Of a DNA stretch of 32,178 bases, positions 15,193 to 23,097 are shown one piece after another; the stretch's first letter is position 1; the number at the start of each line of letters is the position of its first letter. The translations under genes were made by a program, and so were the position numbers. The notes under the pieces are model-generated. The model was not told the origin of the DNA, did no database searches, and saw nothing but the letters and a program-made list of their open reading frames with translations. Origin of the DNA: Mycobacterium ostraviense (GTDB lineage: Bacteria > Actinomycetota > Actinomycetes > Mycobacteriales > Mycobacteriaceae); the NCBI RefSeq assembly GCF_002705925.1, contig NZ_NKRE01000001.1:693992-726169 (forward strand), in the 5' to 3' direction.

Positions 15193-16599
15193 TCAGATTC
15201 CCACGCCCAACGCGGTTTCCAGCTCAGTCAGGCACTGCTCGGTCAGCGGTATCAACGTCTCGATATCGGGCACGATTTCGCGGCCCGCAACATAGCCGAA
15301 CCCTATTTGGTCGGCATAGGAGCACGTCGTCACATTGAGCGCCTGACCGTCGTAGACCGTGGACACCGGATAGATCTCATCGACATGCGCACCGTTCCAA
15401 TACCTTTCGGCGCGAGGGCCGGGAACATGCGAAATCGGGACGTTGTATCCGGTGCGGATCTTCGGCGAAAACGGCAGCAACGGAAAAACTACCGTGGCGG
15501 CGATGCTTCCCGCGACCGTCAGCAGCGATGCCGCCGATCCGCGCTTACCCACCCACCGTTTTCCTTCCGACATCGACCGGTGAATCGTGTCCAACCGCGC
15601 CAGCGGGTCATCGATGTCGGTACCCAAGGGGCACAACCAAAGACCGAACATGTTGCCGTGCTCGTCATTTGCCCCGGCGTGCTCGTGACCACGCACCGTG
15701 ATCGGGCAGGCGGCCACCAGCGACTGCTTGGGCAGCTCGCCGCGGGCAAGCAACCAGCGGCGCAGCGCACCGGCCACCATCGCGGTCACCACGTCGTTGC
15801 CGGTGACCCGGGCGGCGTGTTGCACCGCCTGAATGCGAGTCTTCGGCCAGCTGCCCGCCGCCACGGCCCGCTCGGGTCCAAGACGACCGTTGAATCGTGT
15901 ATAGGGCGCTCCGAACGGGAGCACGGTCGTATGCCCGATCAAGCTGTCGAGTATGGTCGATATCTCACCGGTGACAACATGATTCACCAGCCCGACCCCG
16001 GATGCGGCGGTCCCCACCAGCGCCCGCAACGGTGCCACCAGACGAGGTAGCAGACCAGTCGACTTCGACGCCGCCGCGCGTTCCCGGTGGCGCTCGGCGT
16101 AGAAGGGTGGCATCGATCGCCGGTCCGCATCGGTGCTCAGCGCCTCGGCGATCATCTTGAACCCGGCCACGCCGTCGATCACGGTGTGATGCACCTTGAT
16201 ATAGAAGGCGAATCGGCCATCCTCGAGGCCATCGATCAGATACGACATCCACATCGGGCGGGACCGATCGAGGCGCTCGGCATCCAGCTCGGCAATCAGC
16301 CGCCAGAATCCGGCACCGGCACCGGAGACCGTGCGCCGCTGGCAGTATTGCCTGATGTCAACGGTGTCGGCGTCACGCCAGACCCAGATGCCCCCGGTGT
16401 CCACACCCTGATGCGGATATCGTCGCAGCCTCGGGTCGATCGGATCGTTGCCCGCCTGCGTTTCTCGATACAGCTCGTCGACGTAGTCGGGACCTGCGCC
16501 CGGCGGTGGTGACATGATCAACACAGCGCCGACATGCATCGGGTTGGACACCATTTCCGCGGTCATCATCGCCGCGTCCAGCGGATCCAGTGGATTCAT
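15193..16599 (-). CDS. second WS/DGAT-family O-acyltransferase
   Basis: 468 residues starting MNPLDPLDAAMMTAEMVSNP at the ATG 16599, with CGGAGG upstream; the open frame extends to 16767 but that part lies in the upstream gene and is not family-like. The active-site HHTVIDG is at about residues 137-143. The C-terminal condensation-like domain has NDVVTAMVAGALRRWL, NEHGN-type sequence (NDEHGNMFGLWLCPLGTD) and NVPISHVPGPRAERY. It is clearly diverged from the Tgs1-type gene at 8250, so it may use a different alcohol acceptor (wax ester or other lipid). It follows the Rv2627c-type gene by 14 bp and is surely co-transcribed with it, hence also likely DosR-controlled. Confidence 0.88.
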   Translation of the reverse strand: MNPLDPLDAAMMTAEMVSNPMHVGAVLIMSPPPGAGPDYVDELYRETQAGNDPIDPRLRRYPHQGVDTGGIWVWRDADTVDIRQYCQRRTVSGAGAGFWRLIAELDAERLDRSRPMWMSYLIDGLEDGRFAFYIKVHHTVIDGVAGFKMIAEALSTDADRRSMPPFYAERHRERAAASKSTGLLPRLVAPLRALVGTAASGVGLVNHVVTGEISTILDSLIGHTTVLPFGAPYTRFNGRLGPERAVAAGSWPKTRIQAVQHAARVTGNDVVTAMVAGALRRWLLARGELPKQSLVAACPITVRGHEHAGANDEHGNMFGLWLCPLGTDIDDPLARLDTIHRSMSEGKRWVGKRGSAASLLTVAGSIAATVVFPLLPFSPKIRTGYNVPISHVPGPRAERYWNGAHVDEIYPVSTVYDGQALNVTTCSYADQIGFGYVAGREIVPDIETLIPLTEQCLTELETALGVGI

Positions 16600-16613
16600 C
16601 TCGTCCTCCGCGA

Positions 16614-17867
16614 CTAGGCCGGGCGGTCGCGCTGTGCCGTCGGCCGGTCCAGAAGCCCTGATTGCTGCAGCGCCTCCTCGACAAACCGCTGCACCGGCCG
16701 GGACCGGAAGAAGCCCGTGTGACCACCGGGGTACCAAACGATTTCGGGTTTGCCCCAGTGCTCCCACAGTCGGGTCACCTGCTCGCGCGGATGGACAAGT
16801 TGGTCAGCGACACCGGCGTAGATGAACCGGCCGGCCATGGGCACCAGCGGGGTAAGGGAAAGAGGTGAGATCATTCGGCCGATCGGTTCGGCCATCTTCA
16901 CCATGTCGCGGCGCGGGTCGTCACGATGCAGACCGGAGTGGCGGCCCAGCAACTCGACCAGATCGGCGACCGGCACTCCGAGGATCGCGCAGGTGAGGCC
17001 CTCTTCGAGGCTGGCGACCAACGACGCAATGTAGCCGCCCAGCGACAGACCGTTCAGCCCGATCAGCGATTCCGGCTCCTGCAACCGTATCCAGGACAGC
17101 AGCCTCCGGATGTCCCACACGCCCTGCGCCGTCGCGTGGACGTTGTCGAGCACATCCTCGCCGGGAAACACCGCGCCCTTCGGCAGTCCGCGCGCCCGCG
17201 GGCCGTGCATGGGAAGGACCGGCATGACGATGTTCAGGCCGAACTCGTCGTGCAGTTTCCAGGACCGAAACAGCGCCAGATCGAGTGGGGCGCGCCCCAT
17301 TTCGGTGCCGTGCACACATACCAGCCAAGGGCGCGGTTCGGGGTGGCGCAGCAACAATGCGTACTCGCGGTTGTTCGCAGTGTATCCCAGCCAGCGTTCG
17401 GCGCCCGGTTCGCCCGCCTGCGGGGCATAGCCGCTGTCGAAATGCAGGCGATAAAAGGTACGTCGGCGGCCCTTGACCTTTCGGATCGTGACGTCTGCGA
17501 CCGGCGGTGGATCGGCGAAAAACCCGCGCGGCCGCGCCAGCCATCCCCGGTTCCCGTAGAACTCCAGTCCGGCGGCCACTTCGTCGCGGATACGCTCGAA
17601 CACCTGCCCAGCGCTGACCGGGCGGCGTGCCTTGAGGCCCATCAAGACGATCTCGTCACGAAATGCCTGGGCCGCCAACGCAATAGTGGGCCGTGCGATC
17701 GGGAGCTCGTCGGGGGCGTGATCGAGATAGTCGCGCCATGACTGGGCGAAATACCGGCCGGTGCGCAGGAATGGCTTGACCACGTTGCCCAAACCGCCGA
17801 TGCCGGGTGGGTCTAGCTGCCGTGGATCCGGGCGATCACGGACGTCGTCACCCGCCGATGTTGCCAT
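16614..17867 (-). CDS. alpha/beta-hydrolase, ortholog of DosR-regulon protein Rv2627c
   Basis: 417 residues, close in length and sequence to Rv2627c (413 residues as I recall): FAQSWRDYLDHAPDELPIAR, GLEFYGNRGWL, WLGYTANNREYALLLRHPEP. It has an alpha/beta-hydrolase core: VCVHGTEMGRAPLD as oxyanion region, GLSLGG nucleophile elbow with Ser near residue 275, YAGVADQLVHP for the acid and PGGHTGFF for the His. An esterase or lipase activity is likely but the substrate is unknown. Upstream are two DosR-box candidates shared with the divergent helical-protein gene. It is followed 14 bp later by a WS/DGAT gene; a hydrolase plus an acyltransferase suggests acyl turnover in storage lipid (inference). 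Confidence 0.93.
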   Translation of the reverse strand: MATSAGDDVRDRPDPRQLDPPGIGGLGNVVKPFLRTGRYFAQSWRDYLDHAPDELPIARPTIALAAQAFRDEIVLMGLKARRPVSAGQVFERIRDEVAAGLEFYGNRGWLARPRGFFADPPPVADVTIRKVKGRRRTFYRLHFDSGYAPQAGEPGAERWLGYTANNREYALLLRHPEPRPWLVCVHGTEMGRAPLDLALFRSWKLHDEFGLNIVMPVLPMHGPRARGLPKGAVFPGEDVLDNVHATAQGVWDIRRLLSWIRLQEPESLIGLNGLSLGGYIASLVASLEEGLTCAILGVPVADLVELLGRHSGLHRDDPRRDMVKMAEPIGRMISPLSLTPLVPMAGRFIYAGVADQLVHPREQVTRLWEHWGKPEIVWYPGGHTGFFRSRPVQRFVEEALQQSGLLDRPTAQRDRPA

Positions 17868-17901
17868 GGCGGCAAAGCTAACAGGCCCGCAAGGGGCCGC
17901 G

Positions 17902-17921
17902 TTAGGGTCTTACGTCCCGCC
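17902..17921. promoter_or_regulatory. DosR-box candidate for the Rv2627c-type gene
   Basis: TTAGGGTCTTACGTCCCGCC matches 15 of 20 consensus positions with an intact GTCCC half-site. It lies 35-54 bp upstream of the start at 17867, close to the position expected for a promoter-proximal DosR site. Confidence 0.75.
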
Positions 17922-17954
17922 GAAGGTCACCGGATGGGACAAATCCTCATGCGA

Positions 17955-17974
17955 CGAGGGACTTTAGTCACTCG
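17955..17974. promoter_or_regulatory. DosR-box candidate between Rv2627c-type gene and the helical-protein gene
   Basis: CGAGGGACTTTAGTCACTCG contains an uninterrupted 12-base match (GGGACTTTAGTC) to the DosR core. It is 89-108 bp upstream of the ATG at 18063 and 53 bp from the neighbouring box. Confidence 0.75.
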
Positions 17975-18062
17975 CGCCGGTGACTCGACAGTCGTAACTT
18001 CATCAGCGTCGGCAATCGCCGGAGTTCGCGACAACGCCGATCGAGTATAGGGAGTTGACATC

Positions 18063-18329
18063 ATGACAGAGACGCCGCAGAAGGCCGAGCCACGCTGGGC
18101 CGAGCTTTCCGACGAGGTGCTCGAATCGGTTGAAACCGGCCGCAAAAAGGCCATCGAGGCCGTCCGCAAGTTCGTCGATCAGATCGACTCCGTGCTCCCC
18201 GACGAGTCACGACGCAAGGCCGTTGTCGACGCTGCCCTGGACTTGGCCGATGATTTGGTCACCGCGCGGATGGAGTTCTTCCGCAGCGTGGTGCGAAGCG
18301 CCGGCCAGGCGGCGAGCAAAACACGGTGA
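18063..18329 (+). CDS. small all-helical, phasin-like protein
   Basis: 88 residues, highly charged and apparently two amphipathic helices: SDEVLESVETGRKKAIEAVR, KFVDQIDSVLPDESRRKAVV, DAALDLADDLVTARMEFFRS. The pattern recalls phasins and similar small mycobacterial proteins that coat lipid or polymer inclusions, but this is a resemblance in composition and not a proven family match. It has no membrane segment or cysteine. Divergent from the Rv2627c-type hydrolase with DosR-box candidates between. In a setting with two TAG synthases, a coat protein of lipid droplets is an attractive guess. Confidence 0.78.
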   Translation: MTETPQKAEPRWAELSDEVLESVETGRKKAIEAVRKFVDQIDSVLPDESRRKAVVDAALDLADDLVTARMEFFRSVVRSAGQAASKTR

Positions 18330-18441
18330 ACTGAACCGCCGCAACCGTCGTAACGTCAACCTGAGTTGCTGGTTTGCTTCGGATTGTCTTCTTTCCCAAG
18401 GGTGAACCCCTACTCCGGATCGTCATCCCCTGGCAACCGGA

Positions 18442-21237
18442 TCATTCGACGTCCGGCTCGCCCGACATATGCAGCACCGCCTCGCGGGCCTTGCGTTGCA
18501 CATCAACGGCCGCATCCCAGTCCGGGCCCGCCGGCCGGATCGGCGCACCGATGACGACGTCGACCGTGCCGCGGCGCGGGAAGTGGTGGCCCGGTCTCAT
18601 GACCGACCGGGTCCCCCGGATGGCGATGGGAAGGGCCGGCACCCCGGCCTCGGCCGCGACGACGAACGCGCCGATGTGGAAGGGCCGCAAACCCGGGGCG
18701 CGGGCCAGCCGGCCTTCGGGGAAGATGACCAGCGACTGCCCCGCTCGTGCGCGCCCGACCAGCTGGTCGGTGTCGGCCACACCCTGCTCCCGCTGGTGAC
18801 GTTCGACGAACTGGGTGCCCAGCCGCCGCAGCGCAAATCCATAGAGCCCCTGCTGCAACTGCTCGGCGACGACGAAGTGGAACGACGGCGGCAGCACCGA
18901 GGCGAGCACGATTCCGTCGATCCAGCTCGGATGGTTGGCCACCGCGATGCAGGTTTGGGCCGGCAGGTGATCGCGGCCGTGCACGGTGATGGCCGTTCCG
19001 GTAAGGCGGGCCAGCAGCCGGATCGATCGCCGAACCGCCCACCAGCGCCATCGCTCCCGCGGCAACAGCATCAGCAAAACCACCAAGGCCAGCCCCAGGA
19101 CCAGGTACACCGCCCAGGTGTAGGCCGCGAATGCGACGGCGGACGCCGCGCGGCCCGTGCGGCGCATCGACGGAGCCGCGCCGCGCAACCGCAGCCGCAC
19201 CAACTCCCACCACACCGCATGTGGCCGGGCGCCGATCCTTCCCGCCTCGTAGAGTTGCCGGCTGGCGGCCCGCCGGATCTTGCCGCTCGAGGTCTTCAAC
19301 ACCGCGCGCGGCGGCGCCAACACCACGTCGTCCGGCGGCGCACCCAGCAAATCAACTGTGGTGGAAGCTATTTCGGAGCGCAACGCGTTGCGGGCGGTGT
19401 CGTCGGTCAGCCGTGTCTCGGCCATCACGACGAGTCGCTCGGCGCCCCCCGACCGATCGGCGGAGGCGAACACCGCCACACAACCCTTGCGGACACCGGT
19501 GAGGTTGCCGACGGCCTCTTCGAGCTCGGCCGGATGCAGGTTGCGGCCGGCCCGGATGATCAGATCCTTGACCCGGCCGGTGACGTAGAGGTCGGCGTCA
19601 GCCACGTAGCCCAGGTCGCCGGTATCGAGCCAGTCGCCGTGGAACAGCGAACGCGTGGACGTCGGGTTGTTGAAATATCCGGAGGTCGCCGACGGACCTC
19701 GGAACTCGATGCGTCCTTCGCGGCGATCGCCCAGTTCGGCGCCGCCGGCCCGGTTGGTCCCGACGATGCGGATTTCGTGGCCGGGCAGCGGCCGGCCGCA
19801 GGCCACGAAGCGCAGTGCGTCACGCTCGCCGGGTCGGGCCGGCTCGGCCCGCCCGGAACGCACGAACTCGTCGCGGCGGATCCGGTCGATCAGCGGACCC
19901 CGGCCCAGCGGCGGGAAGGCCAGGCCCACCGAAGATTCGGCCAGGCCGTACACCGGGGTCATCGCGTCTCGCCGGAAGCCGTACGCCGCGAAGCGGTCGG
20001 CGAACCGCTCGATCGTCGCGGGGCTCACCGGCTCGGCGCCGTTGTAGGCCAATCGCCACGAGCTCAGGTCGAGCCCCTCGATCTCGTCGTCGCGGACCTT
20101 GGCCAGGCACAGCTCGTAGGCGAAGTTGGGACCGGCCGACATGGTCGCCCGGTTTGCGTGGATGGCCCACAGCCATCGCGACGGACGGATGAGGAACGCT
20201 TGGGGACTCATCACCACCAGCGGGACACCGAAATACATGCACCCCAGCCACGCGCCGATCAGACCCATGTCGTGGTATAGCGGCAGCCAGCTGACGAACG
20301 TGTCCGTCCCCGATGCACCGGCGGCCTGGCCCATGGCCCGGATGTTGGCAAGCAGGTTGCGGTGCGCGAGGGCGACCCCTTTGGGCTGGCCGGTGCTGCC
20401 GGAGGTGTACTGCACCAGGGCGAGGTCGTCGGTTCTCGGCCTGGGCAGTGCGGGCCGGCCTGGCCCCACGTCTTCGCCTGTGCCCGTGAGGGTTTCGGGT
20501 ACGACGACGTGACGCAGGCTTTCGACGTTCGACCGTAACAGGTGCCCAAGCGTCACCGCCTCGGGCACGGTGACCAGCAGCGTGGCCCCGGCGTTGGTGA
20601 GGATGCCGGTGGTGCGGCGCAGATGATCCGCCAACTGGGACGGCCGGGCCGGCGGGTAGACGGGAACGGGTACCGCGCCGGCGAGCACCACACCGGCGAA
20701 CGTGGTGAAGTAAGCCCGGCAGGTGGGCAACATGATGGCGACCGTCTCGCCCGGCATGACGTCGTGGGCGATCAACCCGGCGGCGACGGCGGCCGCCTCC
20801 CGGTGCAGCGTCGCATACGTCAGGTCCGCACCGCCGCCGGAATCGTCGAGCAGCCGGATGTGCATGCGTTCCGGGGTCGCGCCGACGTGCCAGTCGAGGA
20901 CATCGGTGAGGGTCGATGCCGTCTCGGGCACCAGTCCGCCCGGCGCCGTGGCCGGAAGGGACACCATGGCGCCGCGTTCGGGGGCCAAGACGGGATGGCC
21001 GCGAGCGACCGCCACCACCAGGTCACGCGGCGTCTCGGCACGGGCCAGCAGGTCCGACGGCAGCGCCACCCCGTATTTGCCCTGGACCCGCAACAGCAGT
21101 TCGGCCAGTTCGAGGCTGCCGATACCGAGGTCGTCGAAAGTGCTGTCGAGGGTCACCGAGGGGGGCATAGCATGCGGGTGAACCTCGGCGACCAGGCCAC
21201 GCACCAGTGCCAGGACGTCGCGCTCCTCGCCTGCCAT
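18442..21237 (-). CDS. trifunctional ACP - fatty acyl-AMP ligase - PlsC acyltransferase
   Basis: 931 residues with three domains. Residues 1-80 form an acyl-carrier domain with the phosphopantetheine site DDLGIGSLELAELL, Ser 41. Residues about 100-660 form an adenylating enzyme: YTSGSTGQPKGVALAHRNLL near 276, WLPLYHDMGLIG, NGAEPVSPATIERF, TGDLGYVADADLYVTGRVKD and TSSGKIRRAASRQLY. The HDMGLIG and VACGRPLPGHEIRIVG segments are typical of fatty acyl-AMP ligases (FAAL), not acyl-CoA ligases. A hydrophobic stretch (about 700-730) precedes a PlsC domain with NHPSWID near 766 (HX4D) and FPEGRLARA...LRPFHIGAF near 837. Prediction: activate a fatty acid, load it on its own ACP, and acylate a membrane acceptor such as a lysophospholipid. 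It starts 3 bp after the flavodoxin gene. No M. tuberculosis equivalent comes to mind. Confidence 0.9.
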   Translation of the reverse strand: MAGEERDVLALVRGLVAEVHPHAMPPSVTLDSTFDDLGIGSLELAELLLRVQGKYGVALPSDLLARAETPRDLVVAVARGHPVLAPERGAMVSLPATAPGGLVPETASTLTDVLDWHVGATPERMHIRLLDDSGGGADLTYATLHREAAAVAAGLIAHDVMPGETVAIMLPTCRAYFTTFAGVVLAGAVPVPVYPPARPSQLADHLRRTTGILTNAGATLLVTVPEAVTLGHLLRSNVESLRHVVVPETLTGTGEDVGPGRPALPRPRTDDLALVQYTSGSTGQPKGVALAHRNLLANIRAMGQAAGASGTDTFVSWLPLYHDMGLIGAWLGCMYFGVPLVVMSPQAFLIRPSRWLWAIHANRATMSAGPNFAYELCLAKVRDDEIEGLDLSSWRLAYNGAEPVSPATIERFADRFAAYGFRRDAMTPVYGLAESSVGLAFPPLGRGPLIDRIRRDEFVRSGRAEPARPGERDALRFVACGRPLPGHEIRIVGTNRAGGAELGDRREGRIEFRGPSATSGYFNNPTSTRSLFHGDWLDTGDLGYVADADLYVTGRVKDLIIRAGRNLHPAELEEAVGNLTGVRKGCVAVFASADRSGGAERLVVMAETRLTDDTARNALRSEIASTTVDLLGAPPDDVVLAPPRAVLKTSSGKIRRAASRQLYEAGRIGARPHAVWWELVRLRLRGAAPSMRRTGRAASAVAFAAYTWAVYLVLGLALVVLLMLLPRERWRWWAVRRSIRLLARLTGTAITVHGRDHLPAQTCIAVANHPSWIDGIVLASVLPPSFHFVVAEQLQQGLYGFALRRLGTQFVERHQREQGVADTDQLVGRARAGQSLVIFPEGRLARAPGLRPFHIGAFVVAAEAGVPALPIAIRGTRSVMRPGHHFPRRGTVDVVIGAPIRPAGPDWDAAVDVQRKAREAVLHMSGEPDVE

Positions 21238-21240
21238 CTG

Positions 21241-21723
21241 TCAGGACGCCGCTCTGGACCCCGAGACCCGTTCGCGAATCCGTTCCGCGAAAGCCGCGGC
21301 CCGGTCCAGGTCGTGGTGGTCTGGCCGGCCCTTGTTGATCCCGCCGATGTACCCGAATGGCCCCACGGTGTCCAGGCCCCGGCAGGAGAACACCCCGATC
21401 ACCTCAAAACCCTTGGCAGCAAGCTGTTTTCCCATCGGCTTGTGATAGCTCGTCAGCGGGATCTCGCGGGCGCCGCTGGTGAAGAAGGTGAACGCCGCAA
21501 CGCCGTCGACCTGTGGCAGGCGACGCAAGAAGCTCCGTAACCTCGGGTGCACCGCCATGTAGTAGATGCCTGATCCGAAGCCGACAAGATCGTAGTCGCC
21601 GAGCGTATGCGGATCGACTTGCTCGGGTTCGACCACCTTCGCGTGCAGCACCTCAGCCATCCGCTCGGCGACGCGGCGCGTGTTGCCGTGCGACGTCGAC
21701 ACGCACACGATGAGCGATTTCAT
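21241..21723 (-). CDS. flavodoxin
   Basis: 160 residues from the ATG at 21723 (AAGGAG 7 nt upstream); the longer frame to 21762 lacks support. The FMN phosphate-binding loop VSTSHGNTRRVAERM is near residues 8-22, followed by the DYDLVGFGSGIYYMAVHP loop and FTFFTSGAREIP. It is slightly longer than short-chain flavodoxins, with a GYIGGINKGRPDHHD segment similar to the class that includes protoporphyrinogen oxidase HemG and some stress-induced flavodoxins. It is an electron carrier or NAD(P)H-dependent redox protein in the cytosol. First gene in a two-gene transcript with the ACP-FAAL-PlsC enzyme, only 3 bp apart, which suggests it delivers electrons in the same lipid pathway (inference). Confidence 0.88.
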   Translation of the reverse strand: MKSLIVCVSTSHGNTRRVAERMAEVLHAKVVEPEQVDPHTLGDYDLVGFGSGIYYMAVHPRLRSFLRRLPQVDGVAAFTFFTSGAREIPLTSYHKPMGKQLAAKGFEVIGVFSCRGLDTVGPFGYIGGINKGRPDHHDLDRAAAFAERIRERVSGSRAAS

Positions 21724-21786
21724 CGACCAACTCCTTCCGATACCGAAGCCGGACAGGTCCATGCTGCGCAGCCACCTCGCCGTCGG

Positions 21787-21806
21787 GTAGGGCGCAAAGG
21801 CCCCAG
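21787..21806. promoter_or_regulatory. DosR-box candidate upstream of the flavodoxin operon
   Basis: GTAGGGCGCAAAGGCCCCAG matches about 13 of 20 consensus positions with the symmetric core GGGCGCAAAGGCCC. It lies 64-83 bp before the flavodoxin start, similar to the other sites, but lacks the GAC/GTC bases. Confidence 0.45.
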
Positions 21807-21829
21807 ATCGCAGAGGCGTTATACCCGCC

Positions 21830-22816
21830 TCAGTCGAATCCGTGGATCACCTGGTAGGCCACAGTCAGGATCTGCTTGCGCAGGACGTCATCGAGGGGCA
21901 GGTCCTCGAGGGCTGGGATCTCGACCGTCGTGGTGACCACCCCGGGATCCTCCCGCTCCCAACAGGGATGCAGCTTGCGCACCAACGCGCGAGCGGCTTC
22001 GTTGTCGGCTAGCACCAGGGCGCAGAAGCGGTCGATGCCGTCGGTGCGTGCCGCGATCGCCAGGGCGGTCAGCAGCATCGTCCCGATCCCCCGGCGCTGA
22101 TACGCGTCGCCGACGGTCAGCGCGACCTCGGCCAGGCCGGGGTCATCCTTGTCCCGGACGAACCGGCCGACCGCGACGACCGGTCCGTCGGCGCCATCGG
22201 TCATGACCCAGACGAAATGATCGACGTAGTCGACCTCGAACAGGTAGGCCAGCCGCGCATCGGTGAGCTGGTATGACGACATGAAGCGCCGATACAGGGT
22301 TTCCCGGGAGAACGTGCCGCTGCTCTGGAACCGTTCGGCATCGCCGGGCAGGACCGGGCGCAGCAGCAGATCAGGATGGTCTTCGACAGATACCGGGATC
22401 GGGGCGACGTAGGCCGCCAACCGTTGTCGCGCGGTCCGGACCATTCGCTCGGCGACCGCCGGGATGGCCAGCATGGCCTCGAAGGCGTCGTTGTATCCCA
22501 CATAGCCGCACACGTCGTCTTTGGCGATCACTGTCGCCGTCCGCATCGTGTGCCGCAACAATGCGATTTCGCCGACGATCAGCCCCGGCGACAGCTCCGT
22601 GACCGATGTCTGACCGTCCCGGTCGACGTGCCTGACCTCGACCCGGCCGGAGGTGATGATGGCAAACGACTCCGCCCGTTCACCCTGGCGCATCAAAACC
22701 TCGCCCGCGACCGACTGCAGCGGCTTCAGGTGGTCAGCCAACGCTGTGAGCTGCTCCGTCGCAATGTCGGCGAACACCTCCACCGCTGCCAGATCCTGCG
22801 CCCGGACCGAGCTCAC
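21830..22816 (-). CDS. cyclic-nucleotide-binding GNAT lysine acetyltransferase (Rv0998/Mt-Pat-like)
   Basis: 328 residues with a GTG start at 22816, near the 333 of Rv0998. The N-terminal cNMP domain (about 10-125) has GEVLMRQGERAESF and the phosphate-binding cassette GEIALLRHTMRTATV. A linker with TARQRLAAYVAPIPV leads to the GNAT domain: LRPVLPGDAERF, TLYRRFMSSYQL, EVDYVDHFVWV, LAEVALTVGDAYQRRGIGTM, which contains the acetyl-CoA loop and the Glu (about 228) equivalent to the catalytic Glu of Mt-Pat. In M. tuberculosis this enzyme acetylates and inactivates acyl-CoA and acyl-AMP ligases in response to cAMP. Here it sits between an ACP-FAAL-PlsC gene and a FadD gene. The reading to 23008 adds a non-homologous leader and was not used. 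Confidence 0.92.
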   Translation of the reverse strand: MSSVRAQDLAAVEVFADIATEQLTALADHLKPLQSVAGEVLMRQGERAESFAIITSGRVEVRHVDRDGQTSVTELSPGLIVGEIALLRHTMRTATVIAKDDVCGYVGYNDAFEAMLAIPAVAERMVRTARQRLAAYVAPIPVSVEDHPDLLLRPVLPGDAERFQSSGTFSRETLYRRFMSSYQLTDARLAYLFEVDYVDHFVWVMTDGADGPVVAVGRFVRDKDDPGLAEVALTVGDAYQRRGIGTMLLTALAIAARTDGIDRFCALVLADNEAARALVRKLHPCWEREDPGVVTTTVEIPALEDLPLDDVLRKQILTVAYQVIHGFD

Positions 22817-22887
22817 CCCGGCCCGCCCGCGAACGCGACCGGCGCCGCTACGCGGTGATCGGTTGCTACAGCAGTCATCTCGCTCAT
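22813..22887 (-). other. short leader ORF overlapping the acetyltransferase start
   Basis: Reading MSEMTAVATDHRVAAPVAFA and four more residues, 24 codons from the ATG at 22887 (or 21 from the ATG at 22878), with stop TGA at 22815-22813 that overlaps the GTG of the acetyltransferase as GTGA. CCGAGGA lies just upstream. It may act as a leader peptide for translational coupling, or be the former N-terminus of the acetyltransferase separated by a frameshift. Mt-Pat itself has a few more residues at this end than the GTG start gives. Confidence 0.5.
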
Positions 22888-22940
22888 TCCTCGGGTTGCG
22901 CGACACCTCCAAGTACGCTACTCGCCCGGCCCAGCGATGG

Positions 22941-22982
22941 CCTGGGCCGAAAGACCCTTCCGCGGGGGACTTCGGCAGATCC
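22941..22982. promoter_or_regulatory. pair of degenerate DosR-box candidates, 22 bp apart
   Basis: 22941-22960 holds the symmetric core GGGCCGAAAGACCC (about 11 of 20 matches); 22963-22982 holds a single good half-site GGGGGACTTCGG (about 9 of 20). They lie in the divergent region between the acetyltransferase (22816) and the Rv2628-type gene (23098). Confidence 0.4.
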
Positions 22983-23097
22983 GGACAACGACCAAAGCAC
23001 ACCGGCAACGGTGCTCTTGGCCTCTACGGCCGGGGCCGCGCAGGTGGTCAGATCGATACTGACGAGCTGACCAACTCGGGAGAAGCGGGGGATCACG

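Noticed and set aside
17931..17948. GGGACAAATCC as a further DosR half-site pair
   Set aside because: The two halves are one base too close for the consensus and two better sites lie within 30 bp.
18469..20280. 603-codon open frame on the plus strand opposite the ACP-FAAL-PlsC gene
   Set aside because: It is Arg/Gln/Gly/His-rich without any domain, a typical antisense shadow in high-GC DNA; the minus strand has clear motifs along its whole length.
20542..21540. 332-codon plus-strand frame over the flavodoxin and ACP region
   Set aside because: No domain-like sequence; shadow of two well-supported minus-strand genes.
22817..23008. 64-residue N-terminal extension of the acetyltransferase
   Set aside because: Not similar to Mt-Pat, no ribosome site, and it runs through the DosR-box candidates.
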